A stretch of DNA of 64,000 nt from contig CAWBZL010000004.1 of NCBI GenBank assembly GCA_963793275.1, positions 558,001 to 622,000 of the forward strand, given 5' to 3'. The position numbers and the translations under genes are program-made. The notes beneath the pieces are model-generated. The model did no database searches. It worked only from the letters and a program-made list of their open reading frames with translations, and was not told where the DNA came from. The DNA comes from Marinirhabdus sp963793275 (GTDB lineage: Bacteria > Bacteroidota > Bacteroidia > Flavobacteriales > Flavobacteriaceae). The stretch's first letter is position 1. Every line of letters begins with the position of its first letter. Positions 61,976 through 64,000 of the stretch are shown here, piece by piece.

Positions 61976-63160
61976 TTATTTAAAAGCATTTAAGCCCGTA
62001 ATATCGAGTCCTGTAATTAATAGGTGGATATCGTGCGTACCTTCATAGGTGATCACACTTTCCAGATTCATCATATGGCGCATGATTGGATATTCTCCAG
62101 TAATACCCATGCCACCTAACATTTGCCTTGCTTCACGGGCAATCTTAATTGCCATATCTACATTGTTACGCTTTGCCATAGAGATCTGAGCTGAAGTAGC
62201 TTTATCCTCATTCTTAAGCTGTCCTAGACGTAATGCTAGTAATTGAGCTTTTGTGATCTCGGTGATCATTTCGGCTAATTTCTTTTGTTGTAGCTGAAAT
62301 GCCCCAATAGGTTTTCCAAACTGGATACGTTCTTTTGAATATCGTAAAGCAGTGTCATAACAATCCATGGCAGCTCCAATAGCCCCCCATGCAATTCCAT
62401 AGCGAGCACTGTCCAGGCAGCCTAATGGCGCTCCCAAACCAGATTTATTTGGCAGTAAATTTCCCTTCGGAACTTTTACATCCTGAAAGATAAGCTCACC
62501 AGTTGCCGAAGCTCTTAACGACCACTTATTATGGGTCTCTGGCGTGGTAAAACCTTCCATATCTCTTTCAACAATAAGACCGTGAATACGTCCTTCTTCA
62601 TTTTTCGCCCAGACTACTGCCACATCACAAAAAGGTGAGTTGGAGATCCAGAGTTTCGCACCATTCAGCAAGTAATGATCTCCTTTATCTTTAAAGTTTG
62701 TCACCATACCAGAGGGATTGCTCCCATGGTCTGGCTCGGTAAGACCGAAAGAGCCCATCCATTCGCCAGACGCTAATTTTGGGAGGTACTTGGTTCTTTG
62801 TGCTTCGTTACCGTATTTCCAGATAGGATACATCACCAAAGAAGACTGTACAGATGCTGTAGAACGAACACCGCTATCACCGCGCTCAATTTCCTGCATG
62901 ATGAGACCATAGCTAATCTGGTCCAAACCAGCACCGCCATATTGCTCTGGGATATAAGGTCCAAAGGCACCAATTTCTGCCAATCCAGGAATAATAGATT
63001 TTGGGAATTCGGCCTTTTGAGCTGCTTCCTCAATAATAGGAGACACATCTCGCTTTACCCAGGCTCGGGCTGCATCGCGAATAAGCTTATGCTCTTCGGT
63101 TAAAAGATCGTCTATATTGTAATAATCAGGCGCTTCAAATAAATCGGGTTTTGTCGACAT
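61976..63160 (-). CDS. Acyl-CoA dehydrogenase, glutaryl-CoA dehydrogenase type
   Basis: FAD enzyme of 394 residues that oxidises acyl-CoA to enoyl-CoA and, in the glutaryl-CoA subgroup, decarboxylates. It shows 'GYGCAGLDQISYGLIMQEIERGDSG' type context (here 'QYGGAGLDQISYG'), 'FGLTEPDHGSNPSGM', 'KLWISNSPFCDV', the C-terminal 'GGMGITGEYPIMRHMMNLE' and the catalytic Glu in 'VITYEGTHDIH'. The last two are typical of GcdH. Length is normal. A -7 element CAAAATTA reversed (63190-63197) may drive it. A saccharopine dehydrogenase-like gene of lysine metabolism is 24 kb away, so no operon link is visible. Confidence 0.93.
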   Translation of the reverse strand: MSTKPDLFEAPDYYNIDDLLTEEHKLIRDAARAWVKRDVSPIIEEAAQKAEFPKSIIPGLAEIGAFGPYIPEQYGGAGLDQISYGLIMQEIERGDSGVRSTASVQSSLVMYPIWKYGNEAQRTKYLPKLASGEWMGSFGLTEPDHGSNPSGMVTNFKDKGDHYLLNGAKLWISNSPFCDVAVVWAKNEEGRIHGLIVERDMEGFTTPETHNKWSLRASATGELIFQDVKVPKGNLLPNKSGLGAPLGCLDSARYGIAWGAIGAAMDCYDTALRYSKERIQFGKPIGAFQLQQKKLAEMITEITKAQLLALRLGQLKNEDKATSAQISMAKRNNVDMAIKIAREARQMLGGMGITGEYPIMRHMMNLESVITYEGTHDIHLLITGLDITGLNAFK

Positions 63161-63189
63161 TCTTTAGTTTTTAATCAGATTCAGGAAAG

Positions 63190-63197
63190 CAAAATTA
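63190..63197 (-). promoter_or_regulatory. -7 element for the acyl-CoA dehydrogenase gene
   Basis: TAATTTTG on the minus strand fits TAnnTTTG, 29 nt before the ATG at 63160. The -33 match is poor. Confidence 0.4.
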
Positions 63198-63232
63198 ACC
63201 AAATCCTTTGGTGAGTTTGCGGTTATAAACAA

Positions 63233-64000
63233 TTATTTTTTAATGAATTTGAATACTTTGGATGTATTTTGAATAGTAATTTCCATAAAGTAAATTCCAG
63301 TGGTAATTCCACTTACATCAATACGGGACATGGTTTGATTAATGTCTTGTGATAGTACTTCTTTGCCAAGGGTGTCAAAAATTCTAACGGAATCTATTTG
63401 CTCTGTAGCTACGAGATTTAAGGCGGTGTTGGCTGGATTTGGGTAGAATTGAAACTGAGAAAAAATGTTATCCTGAGTATTTAATAACGTTCTAAGATTC
63501 ACGGGACCCCCCCAGTTACTGGATTTTTCTGGCCCACAAACAGAACGAACATAAAAACTATAAAATAAATTTGCTGATAAATCTGAAATAGTGGCACTCA
63601 TATTTTGTACATCTACGAAGGTTTCGTCACTTAAATTAGATGTTCTTCCGTATAATATTTCCCACTCAGTAGCCTCGCCATTTTCGTTCCATACGGCATC
63701 AATGCTTGTTGCAGTTTCATTTAATAGTTCCAGCTCTGTAGGATCTTTACAAACTTCCTGAAAACTGCTTCTGTTTTGAAGATACATAGAAACTGGAATA
63801 TAACCTTCCCCACCTACAAAAACGGCATCCGGAACATCCAGCTTAATGGTGTGTGCACCAGCTGTTAAAGTGCCTAAATTTACTTCTCTTATTGGGATAA
63901 CATCTCCAGGACACCAGTTGTTAAAGTCTAACCACTGTCTGGTGGTGCGGGGATTTGAAGAAAAAATACCATTTCCTTGCGTATTTACATCTCGAAAGGG
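63233..64000 (-). CDS. PNGase F-like secreted protein, 3' part only (PNGase F C-terminal domain, Fn3, T9SS type A domain)
   Basis: The minus-strand frame is open from the stop at 63233 to the window edge, so the start lies outside; at least 256 codons are present. From the edge inwards I read 'WLDFNNWCPGDVIPIREV' and 'GEGYIPVSVYLQ', which match the end of peptide-N-glycosidase F ('AGWCPGMAVPTR' in the Elizabethkingia enzyme, from memory). A fibronectin type III-like domain follows (about 165 to 85 residues from the end), then a T9SS type A sorting domain ('FYPNPANTALNL', 'IFDTLGKEVL', 'ITTGIYFMEI'). The protein is expected to be exported and, if catalytic residues upstream are intact, to release N-glycans from glycoproteins. 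An internal ATG at 63787 is not the real start. Confidence 0.8.
   Translation of the reverse strand, partial: PFRDVNTQGNGIFSSNPRTTRQWLDFNNWCPGDVIPIREVNLGTLTAGAHTIKLDVPDAVFVGGEGYIPVSMYLQNRSSFQEVCKDPTELELLNETATSIDAVWNENGEATEWEILYGRTSNLSDETFVDVQNMSATISDLSANLFYSFYVRSVCGPEKSSNWGGPVNLRTLLNTQDNIFSQFQFYPNPANTALNLVATEQIDSVRIFDTLGKEVLSQDINQTMSRIDVSGITTGIYFMEITIQNTSKVFKFIKK

Overview
This window is a piece of a chromosome from a member of the Bacteroidota, most likely the class Flavobacteriia (family Flavobacteriaceae). Several lines of sequence evidence agree. Promoters follow the Bacteroidota pattern (TTG, about 20 nt, then TAnnTTTG). Type IX secretion system (T9SS) sorting domains of both type A and type B are present, as is a PorP/SprF-like outer-membrane protein. 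Many DUF families are ones typical of flavobacteria (DUF4271, DUF4296, DUF6089). The DNA is AT-rich. Genus and species cannot be read from the window. Nothing here is plasmid-, phage- or island-like: no transposase, integrase, tRNA, rRNA or CRISPR array was seen, and most blocks are housekeeping operons.

Layout. 0.2-4.5 kb (minus): MscS channel, DUF255/thioredoxin-like lipoprotein, dodecin, and a NifU-type protein with a duplicated N-terminal domain. 4.5-11 kb (plus): a 1795-residue repetitive T9SS cargo protein whose stop codon overlaps the start of a PorP/SprF-like gene. 11-15.4 kb: a von Willebrand A lipoprotein, then a LytS-type histidine kinase with a LytTR regulator. 15.4-23.4 kb (minus): an envelope biogenesis block (murI, two OmpH/Skp chaperones, bamA, uppS, DUF6089, nadK, CBS protein). 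23.5-28.4 kb (plus): pdxJ, an alpha/beta hydrolase, a FadL-type porin, a frameshifted SGNH lipase and a YvlD-like membrane protein. 28.4-31.8 kb (plus): tig-clpP-clpX. 32-40 kb: a small lipoprotein, leuS, a zinc peptidase, a saccharopine dehydrogenase-like gene, DUF423 and pckA. 40-46.6 kb: hemD, DUF4271, a polyprenyl-phosphate glycosyltransferase, dihydroorotase, DUF4296, an NAD-epimerase and tyrS. 46.7-51.7 kb (minus): a YHS protein, a three-gene ANL enzyme / transglutaminase-like / DUF350 cassette, and a secreted T9SS protein. 51.9-59.5 kb (mostly plus): a PhoB/PhoR-like two-component pair, a glycosyltransferase (minus), trmB, a LysE-type transporter, an alkyltransferase-like protein, Mrp, Nfu, a flavin reductase and a 2Fe-2S ferredoxin. 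59.5-64 kb (minus): SGNH hydrolase, metallophosphoesterase, DUF3050 protein, acyl-CoA dehydrogenase, and the 3' end of a PNGase F-like secreted protein cut by the window edge.

Functionally, three themes recur. One is envelope assembly (BamA, Skp-like chaperones, UppS, MurI). Another is T9SS export of large surface proteins. The third is iron-sulfur assembly and electron transfer (two Nfu-type proteins, Mrp, ferredoxin and its likely reductase). The items most worth a second look are the giant repeat protein with its PorP partner, the ANL/transglutaminase/DUF350 membrane cassette, the frameshift in the SGNH lipase, TGTTA direct repeats upstream of the PhoB-like regulator, and the truncated PNGase F-like gene. 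None of these can be declared a new system from sequence alone.
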